Shown here piece by piece: positions 7,379 through 16,991 of a stretch of DNA of 22,664 bases (its first letter is position 1; each line of letters starts with the position of its first letter). Origin of the DNA: an uncultured Prevotellaceae bacterium (GTDB taxonomy: Bacteria > Bacteroidota > Bacteroidia > Bacteroidales > Bacteroidaceae); contig CABSGW010000009.1 in NCBI GenBank assembly GCA_902477365.1, forward strand, positions 1 to 22,664, in the 5' to 3' direction. The notes below the pieces were generated by a model. It made no database searches. It worked only from the letters and a program-made list of their open reading frames with translations, and was not told the origin of the DNA. The translations under genes and the position numbers were made by a program.

Positions 7379-8290
7379 TCAGAACAATTTTTCAGGATAC
7401 TCTCCGGCTGCAATCAATGCCTGTATCTTGGCAACCGTCTCGGGACGGTCTTCCGGATAAGTTACGCCGAACCACTTGCTGGTGGTATCAAGTACCGATA
7501 CCGTTGCAGTACCCTCTTGAATCAACTTGTCAACCATCAAAGGAATGAAGAACTCGCTCTTCAGGTTTTCCATATTCTTAGGATCGCTCAAGAATGTCTT
7601 GAAGAATTCATCGCTATAAGCGAAGTAATCAGGCGTAAAGCCCCAAAAGTTCATGCTCACAGGAGTGTTATCGTCAATGGCTACCCATTGATCGTCATCG
7701 TCCAAATACTTTACCACACCATCCATGCGCTGAATCTTGGTGCGCTCAACAACAGTCTGCAAGTGTCCGTTTGCATCGGTTGAACATACGCCACGCGACA
7801 CCGTGCCACTCTCGCTCAACGTGTTGCCACAACGGAAACCGACCATGCTATATGTATTGGCAGCTCCTTCGGGCAAAGCGCTCAGGAACTTGCCCATTGC
7901 CATAAATGAATCGCGGCCATAAAAGTCATCGCAGTTGATCACAGCAAACGGCTCTTTGATAGCCTCTTTACCCATCATCACGGCGTGGTTCGTACCCCAT
8001 GGTTTGGTACGTTCTGCCGGGCAAGTGAATCCCTCAGGAAGAGCGTCTAACGACTGGAATACCAACTCACAAGGAATATGTCCTTCATATTTGCTAAGGA
8101 TCTTTTCACGGAAATCATTCTCAAACTCCTTACGAATCACGAATACAAGTTTACCAAAACCGGCCTTAATCGCATCATAGATAGAATAGTCCATAATGGT
8201 TTCACCATTAGGGCCCAGTCCGTCAAGCTGTTTCAAACCGCCATAACGACTTCCCATACCGGCTGCTAGTAAGAAAAGAGTAGGTTTCAT
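7379..8290 (-). CDS. Sugar-phosphate nucleotidyltransferase, GalU-like
   Basis: This 303-residue cytoplasmic protein belongs to the NTP_transferase fold. The N-terminal nucleotide-binding loop is at residues 8-21 (LAAGMGSRYGGLKQ), followed by GPNGETIMDYSIYDA. The acid pair NCDDFYG (about 138-144) is the likely metal and nucleotide site, and MNFWGF near 210 resembles the sugar-binding strand. Such enzymes join a sugar-1-phosphate to UTP or another NTP to give a nucleotide sugar. The loop differs from classical GalU (GxGTRxxPxTK), so UDP-glucose synthesis cannot be assumed. The gene is single, with a -7 element upstream and a terminator downstream. The product probably feeds glycan synthesis. 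Family assignment is good; substrate unknown. Confidence 0.8.
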   Translation of the reverse strand: MKPTLFLLAAGMGSRYGGLKQLDGLGPNGETIMDYSIYDAIKAGFGKLVFVIRKEFENDFREKILSKYEGHIPCELVFQSLDALPEGFTCPAERTKPWGTNHAVMMGKEAIKEPFAVINCDDFYGRDSFMAMGKFLSALPEGAANTYSMVGFRCGNTLSESGTVSRGVCSTDANGHLQTVVERTKIQRMDGVVKYLDDDDQWVAIDDNTPVSMNFWGFTPDYFAYSDEFFKTFLSDPKNMENLKSEFFIPLMVDKLIQEGTATVSVLDTTSKWFGVTYPEDRPETVAKIQALIAAGEYPEKLF

Positions 8291-8336
8291 TAGTTGTTTA
8301 TTTTGAGTTTATATTAAGTTATTCTATTGTTTACTG

Positions 8337-8344
8337 CAAAGCTA
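8337..8344 (-). promoter_or_regulatory. -7 element for the nucleotidyltransferase gene
   Basis: TAGCTTTG on the minus strand matches TAnnTTTG and lies 46 bases upstream of the ATG at 8290. No TTTG is found at the -33 position. Instead an imperfect AT-rich palindrome (8344-8365, 10-bp arms with one mismatch) fills the spacer and could be a protein-binding site. Confidence 0.55.
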
Positions 8345-8381
8345 CGAATTATTTCAATATTTCGTGCCTTTTTTATCACTT

Positions 8382-10853
8382 TTAGAACGGATAACCTATC
8401 GCAAAATGCAATCCTAGACCATCTGTGAACTTCGGAATATTGTAATAACCACTTTTTCCTGTATCGTAAGGATCATGAATGGCCATGCCTAAATCCAGAC
8501 GAAGCACCAGAAATTCCATGTCGTAACGCAAACCAACCCCTGTGCCCAGCGCAATGTCGTTGGCCAAATGGGAAAGGTTAAACCGCCCGCCGGGACGGTT
8601 CTCGTCTTCGCGGATCAGCCACACATTTCCGGCATCCACAAACAGCGCACCGTTCAAGTTGCCGAAAAGCGGAAAACGCAATTCCACATTGGCTTCAAAC
8701 TTCAAATCACCGGTCTGATCCATGTAGGCATACTTGGACTGGTTGGAACGAAAACGCCCCGGTCCCAACGTGCGCACGGTAAAAGCACGGATGCTATTGG
8801 CACCACCCACGAAAAACTGTTCACTATAGGGAGCTACGGTGGAGTTGCCGTAAGCATACACGAAGCCTCCCATCAAACGGGTGGCCAAACGCATTTTGTG
8901 GGGTAATTTAAAGTTGACATGCAATTCGGACGTAACCTTGACGAACTGGGCAAAAGGATTGTTGAACAATTCTTTATTCTGTGTATCGAACTGCCTGCCG
9001 GCAACCGCATACAGGCACGAGGTCAGGTTGCCGGCCTCCTTCACAGAGGTCTGCCACCACACCGGATTCCGTTTTCCTCTAGGCGACATATAGGTATAAG
9101 TATATGCGATGGAGGGAATGAACTGATTACGCATGCTGACATACAGCGCCGGATTGGCATCCATGATGGAATCGAACTTAGCAGTCCGACTCAACAACTG
9201 GTCATAATCCAGGTTGAACAAAGTCAACTCATGGCGCGACGAATAGGTCTTATTCCATTTATAGGTGGCTCCAAGTCCCATCTTCACCATATTGAAGAAA
9301 CCGGCTCGATTCATCCAGTCGGCATCCAATGAGAAGGTGGTAGACGAAGGAAAGCGAAACATGCGTCGACTGATGCCGGGAAAAACGAACCGGGGGAATT
9401 CAAAAGACAACGAAGTGCCCAGCTCATACGAATTAAACAGATCACTGTTTCCCCGTCCGTGCCGGTCTGTTTGCCACTCATACGAACCGAAGATACGGAA
9501 CGAAACCTTCTCTCCACCACGGAATGCATTTCGCTTAGCCAACCCGAAAGCGACTCCAGGACCTACGTGGTCGTTACTTTTCGATGTCACGTTCATCTCA
9601 AAATCGCCATCATACGGTTTATCCATCACAGCAGTAATATTGATATCCAATGTATCGCAGGTTGCGGAAGAGTCGCGTGGAACATAATTAACGTCCAACT
9701 GTCCGAACACACCCAGATTGCTCAGATGCTCTAAAGTGGCACGTTGCTCGCTCTGTCTGTAAATATCGCCTCTCCGGTGCAGAATACTTTGCCTCCAAAG
9801 ACGTGGACGAAGCGGTATCTTTTTTCCCGAATACTCATACGTATAGCCACGGCGTCCTGAGCTTCCTGTAATAGGTTCACCCGCTTTATGGCGCATGACA
9901 ATATGCGTGTCGCCGATATACCAGCGGCGCGTTACCTGAGGAGGTATATTCGGCACCGGCAACACCTGGAGCTGAACACGGCCGGGCTTCATAATGGTAT
10001 CGGCCCTAAACGTTGTCAGTCCCGCCGAATAATAATAAAATCCATTGTCGCGGAACAGTTGCTCAATACGTGTCTGCTCGCCACTCAGGTTTACCACCCG
10101 AAAGGGATCTCCTTTCTTCACCAATCTGTCTGAAGCCGTTGCACGTATCAGGCTATCGGCGATTGGTGGGAAGTGCAAGTACGCAATAGAGTCTAACCGG
10201 AAAAGGTTACGCGTTGTTACCTGATAATTCACCTTTGCCTTACGGGGATTCTTTGACGGTAATATGTCGTAATCAACCTTTCCGCGAAAATAGCCGTAAT
10301 TGTGCAGTGTATTGGTTGCTACCTTGGCACGCACCTCCGGGTTCACAGCGCTGATCAAAACCGGCTTGCTGCCGAAAGTATTTACCACCCACTTACCTAT
10401 TTTGTTTTTGGTATTTCCCATGCTATTATACACCCACAATCCCATTGGAAACGGAACACGGTGCGAGCTGCTTCCGAACAAGGAGTTATTAGGAGCATAG
10501 GCCAACACGGCTTCCACTTCTTCTTTCGTTTCTTCAAAGGCCTGTCGGTCGGCTTTCACAGCTTCTACCAGCCGCTGGAACGACTGTTTGCGTTGTGTTG
10601 ACAAGCTATCAGCCGGTGCGTTGGCCAGCAAATCTTCCAAGGCTTTCACGCTTTGAGCAATAGATTTTATCACACCGGTAGAATCTTTTCGAGCTTTCTT
10701 CGGGTTGAAGCGGTCGGTGTACTCAATGGTTTTAATACCCGTATAGAGCACTTCGCCCTGAGGCAAATTACTCGTTGTGGAACAAGAGGCCAACAAGAGT
10801 AAGGCCAACACCATCCACCACTTATCGTACATTGTTATTTTAAAAATATCCAT
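8382..10853 (-). CDS. tamL: TamL-like lipidated TamA/BamA-family outer membrane protein
   Basis: The 823-residue protein starts with a lipoprotein signal ending in LASC (Cys24). Using the second ATG at 10832 would keep the same lipobox (MYDKWWMVLALLLLASC), so the start is not certain. The middle (about 150-400) has POTRA-like segments, including the YFRGKVDYDI and ERATLEHLSNLGVFGQLDV strands. The C-terminal half (about 450-823) is a D15/Omp85 barrel. VGGANSIRAFTVRTLGPG near 690 is the family's lid-lock-like (V/I)RG region in degenerate form, and the chain ends in Phe (HFAIGYPF), the signal for barrel insertion. A TamA homologue with a lipid anchor is characteristic of Bacteroidota. It begins 3 bp after tamB and must be co-transcribed with it. 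The predicted role is moving outer-membrane or surface proteins, or lipids, across the periplasm together with TamB. Confidence 0.88.
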   Translation of the reverse strand: MDIFKITMYDKWWMVLALLLLASCSTTSNLPQGEVLYTGIKTIEYTDRFNPKKARKDSTGVIKSIAQSVKALEDLLANAPADSLSTQRKQSFQRLVEAVKADRQAFEETKEEVEAVLAYAPNNSLFGSSSHRVPFPMGLWVYNSMGNTKNKIGKWVVNTFGSKPVLISAVNPEVRAKVATNTLHNYGYFRGKVDYDILPSKNPRKAKVNYQVTTRNLFRLDSIAYLHFPPIADSLIRATASDRLVKKGDPFRVVNLSGEQTRIEQLFRDNGFYYYSAGLTTFRADTIMKPGRVQLQVLPVPNIPPQVTRRWYIGDTHIVMRHKAGEPITGSSGRRGYTYEYSGKKIPLRPRLWRQSILHRRGDIYRQSEQRATLEHLSNLGVFGQLDVNYVPRDSSATCDTLDINITAVMDKPYDGDFEMNVTSKSNDHVGPGVAFGLAKRNAFRGGEKVSFRIFGSYEWQTDRHGRGNSDLFNSYELGTSLSFEFPRFVFPGISRRMFRFPSSTTFSLDADWMNRAGFFNMVKMGLGATYKWNKTYSSRHELTLFNLDYDQLLSRTAKFDSIMDANPALYVSMRNQFIPSIAYTYTYMSPRGKRNPVWWQTSVKEAGNLTSCLYAVAGRQFDTQNKELFNNPFAQFVKVTSELHVNFKLPHKMRLATRLMGGFVYAYGNSTVAPYSEQFFVGGANSIRAFTVRTLGPGRFRSNQSKYAYMDQTGDLKFEANVELRFPLFGNLNGALFVDAGNVWLIREDENRPGGRFNLSHLANDIALGTGVGLRYDMEFLVLRLDLGMAIHDPYDTGKSGYYNIPKFTDGLGLHFAIGYPF

Positions 10854-10856
10854 CTG

Positions 10857-13800
10857 TCACTTCTTGGATTTTGTTTTTTTCTTGTTACTGCGGAAGATGA
10901 ACAACTCACCTAAATTATCCGTTTTCCTTCGTAACACCAAACCTGCTCCGGTCTCGACTAACTGTCCTTCCAACGGATCACGTGTGTTCCGGTCGTAGAA
11001 CAAACGCACATAGCGCGTAGCACTCTTATCCAACCTGTATTCCAACGAAATATTATCAATGAAACTCTCTGCGTTGTTTTCTGCATCCTGTCCGGTTGAA
11101 ACTTTTCCGCCCACAATCACATTCACCCGGTTACCCCAAAATCGCTTTGCAAACCGGAAGGAGTAGTCGGTTGTCGTTGTACCGTCGGCCGATGTACCGT
11201 CCTCCACGCTCAGGCTCATGTCAATGGTCTTTAAAGCACTTCCTGCGATGTTTTGAATTTCGCTTTGCAAAAATGCATTCAAGGCATTATTGGTGTTAAA
11301 AGGAGTTCCACCGCTATTTCCTTCAATCAGGTACATACCGGTTGCCAGCATGGATACGGCCAACTTGGCTCGCTGTTCACGCGACATGGCTGCCAATTGG
11401 TTCTGCACGGTTTGGTCATCGGGAGCTTCAAGCGTAAACTCCAATCCCATCTGGCTTAGTGGTTTGGTAATAGAAATACCTACATCAAAGGCTACAGAAC
11501 GGGATACCTCATTCTCGGTAACAGAAGCCTTTACGCGTTCCTTAGCGGTGATGTTCAACGTAGGATTCATGGCATCTCCCGTAAAGTCAACATAGCTGCC
11601 ACTCACAATATTGAATGTTTTCAATGGGATAACCGGTAGCTCATATTTCATTTCACCGCTGATCGCCGTGTAACGTCCTACCAAACTCAATTCGCCCTGA
11701 GGGGTATACTTCATGGTTAAATCGCCTCCACCCTCAATATTCACGTAGCTTTCGCCATCACTACTCAACTCGCAATGTACACGAGCCGCATCGCTAATGC
11801 TGATGCCCAATGTCATATCCAACCCCAACAGACTGGGACGCTCTTTCTCCACATTGACCGAATCGGTAAAATCAACGAACTGCACTAAATCGCTTAGCCG
11901 GTCGTCCACCGAAAGTGGAGTATCTTTCAAGATATACGTCACGTCCGTGCGGTCCAGAATGGTCAGCATACCACGTAGTTTCAGATAATCGGGCGTACCG
12001 CGCAAAGTCCCCTCATAATCGGTATAAACCTTGCCAAACACCAGTGACTGTTCGGTACGAGGCGAATTAATCAACTCAAAGTTGTGCGCCTTCATCAACA
12101 AGTCCAGACGCACCTTGTCCAATTGACTAAAATCAATCTCTCCGGCTATAACCAGCGGCTCTGTCCGTTTGGACAAGAACTTATAATCATCGAACTTCAA
12201 TTTGCTGCCGGCAATAGACAAAGCCCGATCTTCCATCACAAAATCAAATCCATAGGGTGCCGAATAAAGATGCGCCGAATCCAATTTCAGTTCACCGTCC
12301 ATCAGCGGCGCCGAAGCACTTCCACTGACAGCAAGGCTTCCGGCCGCATATCCGGACAATCCGATCACCTCACCCATAAAGCCATTCAACAGATCAAGCG
12401 GGAAGCGCGTCATCTCTAAATTCGCATCCAGCGTTCCACCATCTTCGTCTTTATAGAATCCGTCTATCACCATCACCTCAGCATTATTACGCACTACATT
12501 CCCATTTACATAATGCCGTCCATCAGCCTCAGGTAAATAAACCATATCCAGTCCTATATTTCCCAATGGGGTCTGCTCGTAAGCCATATCCTTTACATTG
12601 GTATTGACACCCACCGACATATTCTCCTGTTGTTTCACTAGATGTACATCGGCATCCATAAATCCGGAAATAGAGGGTACATATGGAAACAAGGCTGTCA
12701 GTTCGCCCAAGTTCAACTTACTTACACTCAACGTCAGGTCAATGGTAGAATCCTGAGGCGTGGAATAAAGACGTACAGCCGTACCATCATCGGCCAACAA
12801 ATCAATATTAGCCTGCACCGTATCAGCCCTATTCACATAAATGTAATTGTCTTCATTCACAGTAAAACGTCTGAAAGCCAGCACCGGATTGCGCGGATAG
12901 AGTTGTAGGCGAATACCATCAGATCCTATCAGATCGGCGCGGACTCCAAGATTGACACCCTCCCGTCCATCCTGATCGCGGAAATACACTTCCAGTCCCG
13001 CTCCATCTGACAACAAATAACTTTCCAGACGAGCCTCAAAACGATGTGGATTACGCTTGGTGGCATTACGAACATAGATTTTCGTTTGTACGCCGGTAGT
13101 ATCCTGATACATGTTCAGGCGAACCGTATCCAACAGGATAGCACCAGTGTTCAATCCGTAGATATAGCCATGCCCGTTTACCCCCGTTGTCGGGTCTGTA
13201 TAAAAGTCCAAATGTAAATTGTTCAACGTGTATCCTCGGTATTTCAAGAAGTTCATTACCGGATTATCGGAACTCATGGACATGTGCAACTTCATTCCAG
13301 GTAATAAAGCCTTCAATGCGTTTTGGTCCAGTCTTTTCTGTTCCAACTGTGCTTTAAACAAATCGAGAAAACGCATCCAGCAGCCGGTCCACCAATCCAC
13401 TCCACTACCTGCATTCAAGCGCAATTCCAAATCGCCGGCCTGTATCTGTGCGAACGTCGAATCCTTACGCGAGAAAATGTCAAACAACAAATCTTTGGTC
13501 GGAAAGCGTTTGCTCCTTCCGCCAATATAAATTTGCGTGAATCCCCCCTTAATGCCATAGTCGCTCACTTTCATATCCGTATAGCCATTACCTGCCAACC
13601 GGAGGCTCAAATTCATGGTATCGCGTCCCCCCGAAAGCTTCTGCACATTCAGGCGGTCCATCAACAAATCATAATCAGCCGAAACCTTACGGTGCGACAA
13701 ATGTGCTTTGACCGTTCCGCTACCTGCCAGTACCTCATTATTCGATGCAAACTCAACCTCACCCACCCCACGCCGCAACTGAGCATTCAAACGGATACTA

Positions 13801-15428
13801 TCCAAATTCAACGTCGTATAGCGAAATTTGTCTATCGCAACTTCACCCTGCAAGGACGTAGACGGGGCTAAAAAATCAAGACCACGGCCCTGCAAAGCTA
13901 CGTAGCCACTAAAATCGAATAACGAATCAGAAGGCATAAAAGCCTGAATGGGGAAATTTTGTGCTTTTAACCGAACCGAATAAGCATCCGTTCCCATATA
14001 ATAGCGACCACCCAGTCCCAACGTTCCACCTTGCGTCTTCAAATCCAGATTTGTCTCGTAAGCCATCCCCTTAAACCGCAGCCAACCGCCCAACAGCATG
14101 TCCGAAGGCAATGCAAACCGTGCTGCCGCATCTGTCCCCATCAGGACACGCACAAAGTTCAAATTACGCGTTTGCAATGTCAAATCAACCTTACCATTCC
14201 GCAACAAACTGTCAGTCAGCAACGCAGCCTGTCCCTTGGCCTTCAAATTAAAAACGCCTTTCCAAGCGGCATCACATTGAGTCAAATGCCAGTCAGACTC
14301 ATTTCCATCGGCCTTTAAAGTGACATCCAAAGCACCTTCCGGCCAATTACGTCGCAAATCGGCCGGTATTCCCCCCGCCAGCAGCAACAAATCGGCACGG
14401 CCCAACGAGACACCGGCTTCGGCACGCAAGGTACCTAAACCGCCCTGCTGCAACGCAGTCCAGTCCATCCGAGCGACCACATCCATCGAAGAATGAGGAG
14501 TACGCAACATCAAAGATTGCACAACAAGCCGTGTACTATCCGTCATCACTCCCCCTCGCAACTGACTGACTTCAAATCCACTGCGCTCCGCAAAGCGCAA
14601 CCCTTTCAGTCCGGCCGAAAAGCGTTCGGCCGAAAAATGCAAGGTGTCAACCTGTAACTGTATACCCGAAAGATGCAAATGATTATAATCCAGCCCTTCC
14701 TGCACTGCCTCGTAGGGCAGATCATAACTTGCACCTCCGGTCCAAAGGAAACGTCCGACGGTATAATGTCCAGCACCCAAATCAACCACACCGTCGCGTA
14801 GCTCCATAGAATGGGCATCAACCCCTATACACATGGAGTCGCCGGGCATTTGTATCGAAACATCGGTACGCTGCACGTTCAGCCGATCTACTTGAATCAG
14901 CCACTTTACGGCCGACGTGGTTGTATCCTTACGAGCCGTATCACTCAAAGCCACGTGTACCTGCGCATCGCTCAACTCTGCACGATCAACCAACACGGTC
15001 TCTGTTCCCAAATCTACCCCGTGAGACGAGAGGAACAAACGCCCAACCGTCCCCCTTACCTGGGTGTCGGATATCAGAGAGGCTGTATTCAGTCTGACCC
15101 TATTCAACGTGATGGCATCCACATTCACCACCCCTTTCAGCAAAGGAAACAACTGCACATCTACCCGCAAACTACGGGCATCGAGCAACGTATCGCGCTC
15201 ATCAACCACCAAAGCGTCATGTACCACCAAATCGAGCGGAAAAGCCAATGCAACCCGCCCTATATGTACTTGCATACCCGTAGAAGTTGAAACCCGCTCT
15301 GTGACCTGCCTTACTACAAAATTCTGAAAAGCAGGTATATACAGCAATACAGCCAACAAGAAAAACAAAGCCAACGGTGTTAATAAAACCACCAGACCCC
15401 ATTTTTTCCACTTCTTCTTTTTAATCAT
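10857..15428 (-). CDS. tamB: TamB-like translocation and assembly module protein
   Basis: The 1523-residue protein has a basic N-terminus (MIKKKKWKKW) and one membrane segment at about 11-31. A very long periplasmic part follows, rich in alternating beta strands with AsmA-like features near the start (IGRVALAFPLDLVVHDALVV). The C-terminal approximately 400 residues carry the TamB (DUF490) domain, with sequences such as LSLVGRYTAISGEMKYELPV and LAAMSREQRAKLAVSMLATG. Proteins of this type form a hydrophobic groove spanning the periplasm and are linked to lipid transport and outer-membrane protein assembly. The gene precedes tamL by 3 bp, the reverse of the tamA-tamB order in Proteobacteria. No convincing promoter was found in the 170 bp upstream; TTCCTTTG at 15455-15462 misses the -7 consensus by one base. 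The start is well fixed by the signal anchor. Confidence 0.93.
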   Translation of the reverse strand: MIKKKKWKKWGLVVLLTPLALFFLLAVLLYIPAFQNFVVRQVTERVSTSTGMQVHIGRVALAFPLDLVVHDALVVDERDTLLDARSLRVDVQLFPLLKGVVNVDAITLNRVRLNTASLISDTQVRGTVGRLFLSSHGVDLGTETVLVDRAELSDAQVHVALSDTARKDTTTSAVKWLIQVDRLNVQRTDVSIQMPGDSMCIGVDAHSMELRDGVVDLGAGHYTVGRFLWTGGASYDLPYEAVQEGLDYNHLHLSGIQLQVDTLHFSAERFSAGLKGLRFAERSGFEVSQLRGGVMTDSTRLVVQSLMLRTPHSSMDVVARMDWTALQQGGLGTLRAEAGVSLGRADLLLLAGGIPADLRRNWPEGALDVTLKADGNESDWHLTQCDAAWKGVFNLKAKGQAALLTDSLLRNGKVDLTLQTRNLNFVRVLMGTDAAARFALPSDMLLGGWLRFKGMAYETNLDLKTQGGTLGLGGRYYMGTDAYSVRLKAQNFPIQAFMPSDSLFDFSGYVALQGRGLDFLAPSTSLQGEVAIDKFRYTTLNLDSIRLNAQLRRGVGEVEFASNNEVLAGSGTVKAHLSHRKVSADYDLLMDRLNVQKLSGGRDTMNLSLRLAGNGYTDMKVSDYGIKGGFTQIYIGGRSKRFPTKDLLFDIFSRKDSTFAQIQAGDLELRLNAGSGVDWWTGCWMRFLDLFKAQLEQKRLDQNALKALLPGMKLHMSMSSDNPVMNFLKYRGYTLNNLHLDFYTDPTTGVNGHGYIYGLNTGAILLDTVRLNMYQDTTGVQTKIYVRNATKRNPHRFEARLESYLLSDGAGLEVYFRDQDGREGVNLGVRADLIGSDGIRLQLYPRNPVLAFRRFTVNEDNYIYVNRADTVQANIDLLADDGTAVRLYSTPQDSTIDLTLSVSKLNLGELTALFPYVPSISGFMDADVHLVKQQENMSVGVNTNVKDMAYEQTPLGNIGLDMVYLPEADGRHYVNGNVVRNNAEVMVIDGFYKDEDGGTLDANLEMTRFPLDLLNGFMGEVIGLSGYAAGSLAVSGSASAPLMDGELKLDSAHLYSAPYGFDFVMEDRALSIAGSKLKFDDYKFLSKRTEPLVIAGEIDFSQLDKVRLDLLMKAHNFELINSPRTEQSLVFGKVYTDYEGTLRGTPDYLKLRGMLTILDRTDVTYILKDTPLSVDDRLSDLVQFVDFTDSVNVEKERPSLLGLDMTLGISISDAARVHCELSSDGESYVNIEGGGDLTMKYTPQGELSLVGRYTAISGEMKYELPVIPLKTFNIVSGSYVDFTGDAMNPTLNITAKERVKASVTENEVSRSVAFDVGISITKPLSQMGLEFTLEAPDDQTVQNQLAAMSREQRAKLAVSMLATGMYLIEGNSGGTPFNTNNALNAFLQSEIQNIAGSALKTIDMSLSVEDGTSADGTTTTDYSFRFAKRFWGNRVNVIVGGKVSTGQDAENNAESFIDNISLEYRLDKSATRYVRLFYDRNTRDPLEGQLVETGAGLVLRRKTDNLGELFIFRSNKKKTKSKK

Positions 15429-15517
15429 AAATCATTTGGATGCTCTTCCATCTACAAAGGAACAATTTTAATCGTAAACAACCGCATAAAAAAGAATAAA
15501 AGAACATCCACACAGCC

Positions 15518-15570
15518 GAAAACACCCTTCTTGTCACAGGCCTTTTGTCAGCCCCGTGACAAGAAGGGTG
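15518..15570 (-). terminator. Strong hairpin ending the glycosylation operon
   Basis: Perfect 15-bp arms (CACCCTTCTTGTCAC at 15523-15537, complement at 15556-15570) enclose an 18-nt loop. On the minus strand the stem is followed by TTTT. It starts about 30 bp after the stop of the GT-C gene and insulates it from tamB. The plus-strand side has no T run. Confidence 0.75.
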
Positions 15571-15599
15571 AAGTAAATACACGAAAAAACAGCTCTTGA

Positions 15600-16979
15600 T
15601 CAGTCTTTTCTAGTATCCAACCATTGCTCCGCACGTTCCATGACGGTCCGCACCGGATAACATGTTGCCACATAGAACCACACCAACGGTATGTAACAGA
15701 ACAAAAAGCGCTTAGCCGAATAGTTCAAAACGTTTTCAATGCGGTCCCACTTGTAATCTATCTGATAGAGTACCAAGAAATAAGCAGCTAAGGCCACCAA
15801 CACAACCGCCGGCATCCAATAAGTATCACGACGCTTAAAAACAAACCACGCACTGCATACAACAGCCAGCCAAAAAGCGGGAAAACTCCACCCGTAATAT
15901 TGGGTATTACCCAGCAACTCTTTGGCGTGTACATAAATAATATCAGCCTTCGCAGCGTCCCAGAACAGATGGGTTATCGCAATGCTCTCTGCATACATGC
16001 CGTTCAACTTCAGATACAGCGACCAGACAAGGGCGGGCAACAACGCACAAATAACGGGCAACAAAGAAAAATAGTAGCGCGTGCGCACAGCACGTACAAG
16101 TACCAACAAACCGGCTGCGCCTATAAAGACCACCCCTTCGGCACGGCACCAAACGTTGATGGCCAACAACAAAGCACCCAGCCAAAGGTCGCAACGCTGA
16201 CCGCGTACAAACCAACCGACCACATACAATACGCCCAAAGAGGCCGTGACGGCATGAATAACGTTGGTGGCCGAAAGCGAAGAAAAAGCAATCATCTCGG
16301 GCGTAATGGCCATCAATAATGTGGCAGCCATAGCCGCTATACGACTGGTAAAGCGAACCGTAATGCCATAAAAGGCAAACAGAAAAGAGAGGAACATCAG
16401 TCCGGGAATGAGCTTGGACGTCTCAGCCCCCAAACTATACACAAAAGCATAACTGAGCTGCAACATCGGTGTATAGCTGATAGTGCTTCCCGCACCATGT
16501 ATGGCCGTCATATAATCGCCCTGAAAAATACTCAAACCGCTCAATGTTTTTTCTTGTGCTATTAAATAACCAATCGTATCAAAAGCAGCCATACTGTCGC
16601 GGTCGTAAGTAGGAAAGAACATACACTTTTCCAAATTGGCATATTCCACCCAAACCAGAACGCCCAGCAGCAACAACCAAACCAAGTTTGTACGCGACAG
16701 AAAACCCCGCACATCGATCTGCAACGAGGATGTCAATTCCGCACGGCGTTTCCACAGCACCGCTCCAAAACCGGCAACCAGCAAAAGGCTATAGAGCAGG
16801 TTCATTCCGCCACTTAACGGCAGGCCCACCCCATCGGCCAACAACATCATAAAAGTAACCAGGCCTACACCGACGGGAAAAGCTAGCCCCTCACGCTCAA
16901 CCAACGAAAAGCGGGTTGAAAAAGCACTCACGGCCAAAAAACCGACAAGCAATATCAAAAAGACACCAAGTATCAACAT
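15600..16979 (-). CDS. Multi-pass GT-C-type glycosyltransferase, PMT/ArnT-like
   Basis: The 459-residue protein is dominated by hydrophobic helices, roughly ten to twelve membrane spans. The first long loop, at about 113-165, carries acidic residues in PTYDRDSMAAFD (D126, D128, D134), where GT-C enzymes place their catalytic acid. Enzymes of this fold transfer a sugar from a polyprenyl-phosphate donor on the outer face of the inner membrane to protein, lipid or glycan. The soluble domain that many such enzymes have after the last spans is short or missing here; the chain ends soon after a final helix. It is the last gene of the operon, 12 bp after the 190-residue partner. The upstream GT2 enzyme would make its polyprenyl-phosphate sugar. 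The fold is inferred from topology and loop 1; a flippase or ligase is a less likely alternative. Confidence 0.65.
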   Translation of the reverse strand: MLILGVFLILLVGFLAVSAFSTRFSLVEREGLAFPVGVGLVTFMMLLADGVGLPLSGGMNLLYSLLLVAGFGAVLWKRRAELTSSLQIDVRGFLSRTNLVWLLLLGVLVWVEYANLEKCMFFPTYDRDSMAAFDTIGYLIAQEKTLSGLSIFQGDYMTAIHGAGSTISYTPMLQLSYAFVYSLGAETSKLIPGLMFLSFLFAFYGITVRFTSRIAAMAATLLMAITPEMIAFSSLSATNVIHAVTASLGVLYVVGWFVRGQRCDLWLGALLLAINVWCRAEGVVFIGAAGLLVLVRAVRTRYYFSLLPVICALLPALVWSLYLKLNGMYAESIAITHLFWDAAKADIIYVHAKELLGNTQYYGWSFPAFWLAVVCSAWFVFKRRDTYWMPAVVLVALAAYFLVLYQIDYKWDRIENVLNYSAKRFLFCYIPLVWFYVATCYPVRTVMERAEQWLDTRKD

Positions 16980-16991
16980 AAGAAAATAAAA

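Noticed and set aside
7179..7548. Plus-strand ORFs across the gap and the end of the nucleotidyltransferase gene
   Set aside because: They run through the terminator hairpin and into a well-supported minus-strand gene, with no family match.
15523..15570. 15-bp inverted repeat considered as an insertion-sequence end or recombination site
   Set aside because: It is a single hairpin with an 18-nt loop and a T run on the minus side, directly after the GT-C stop. No transposase or second copy is present in the window.
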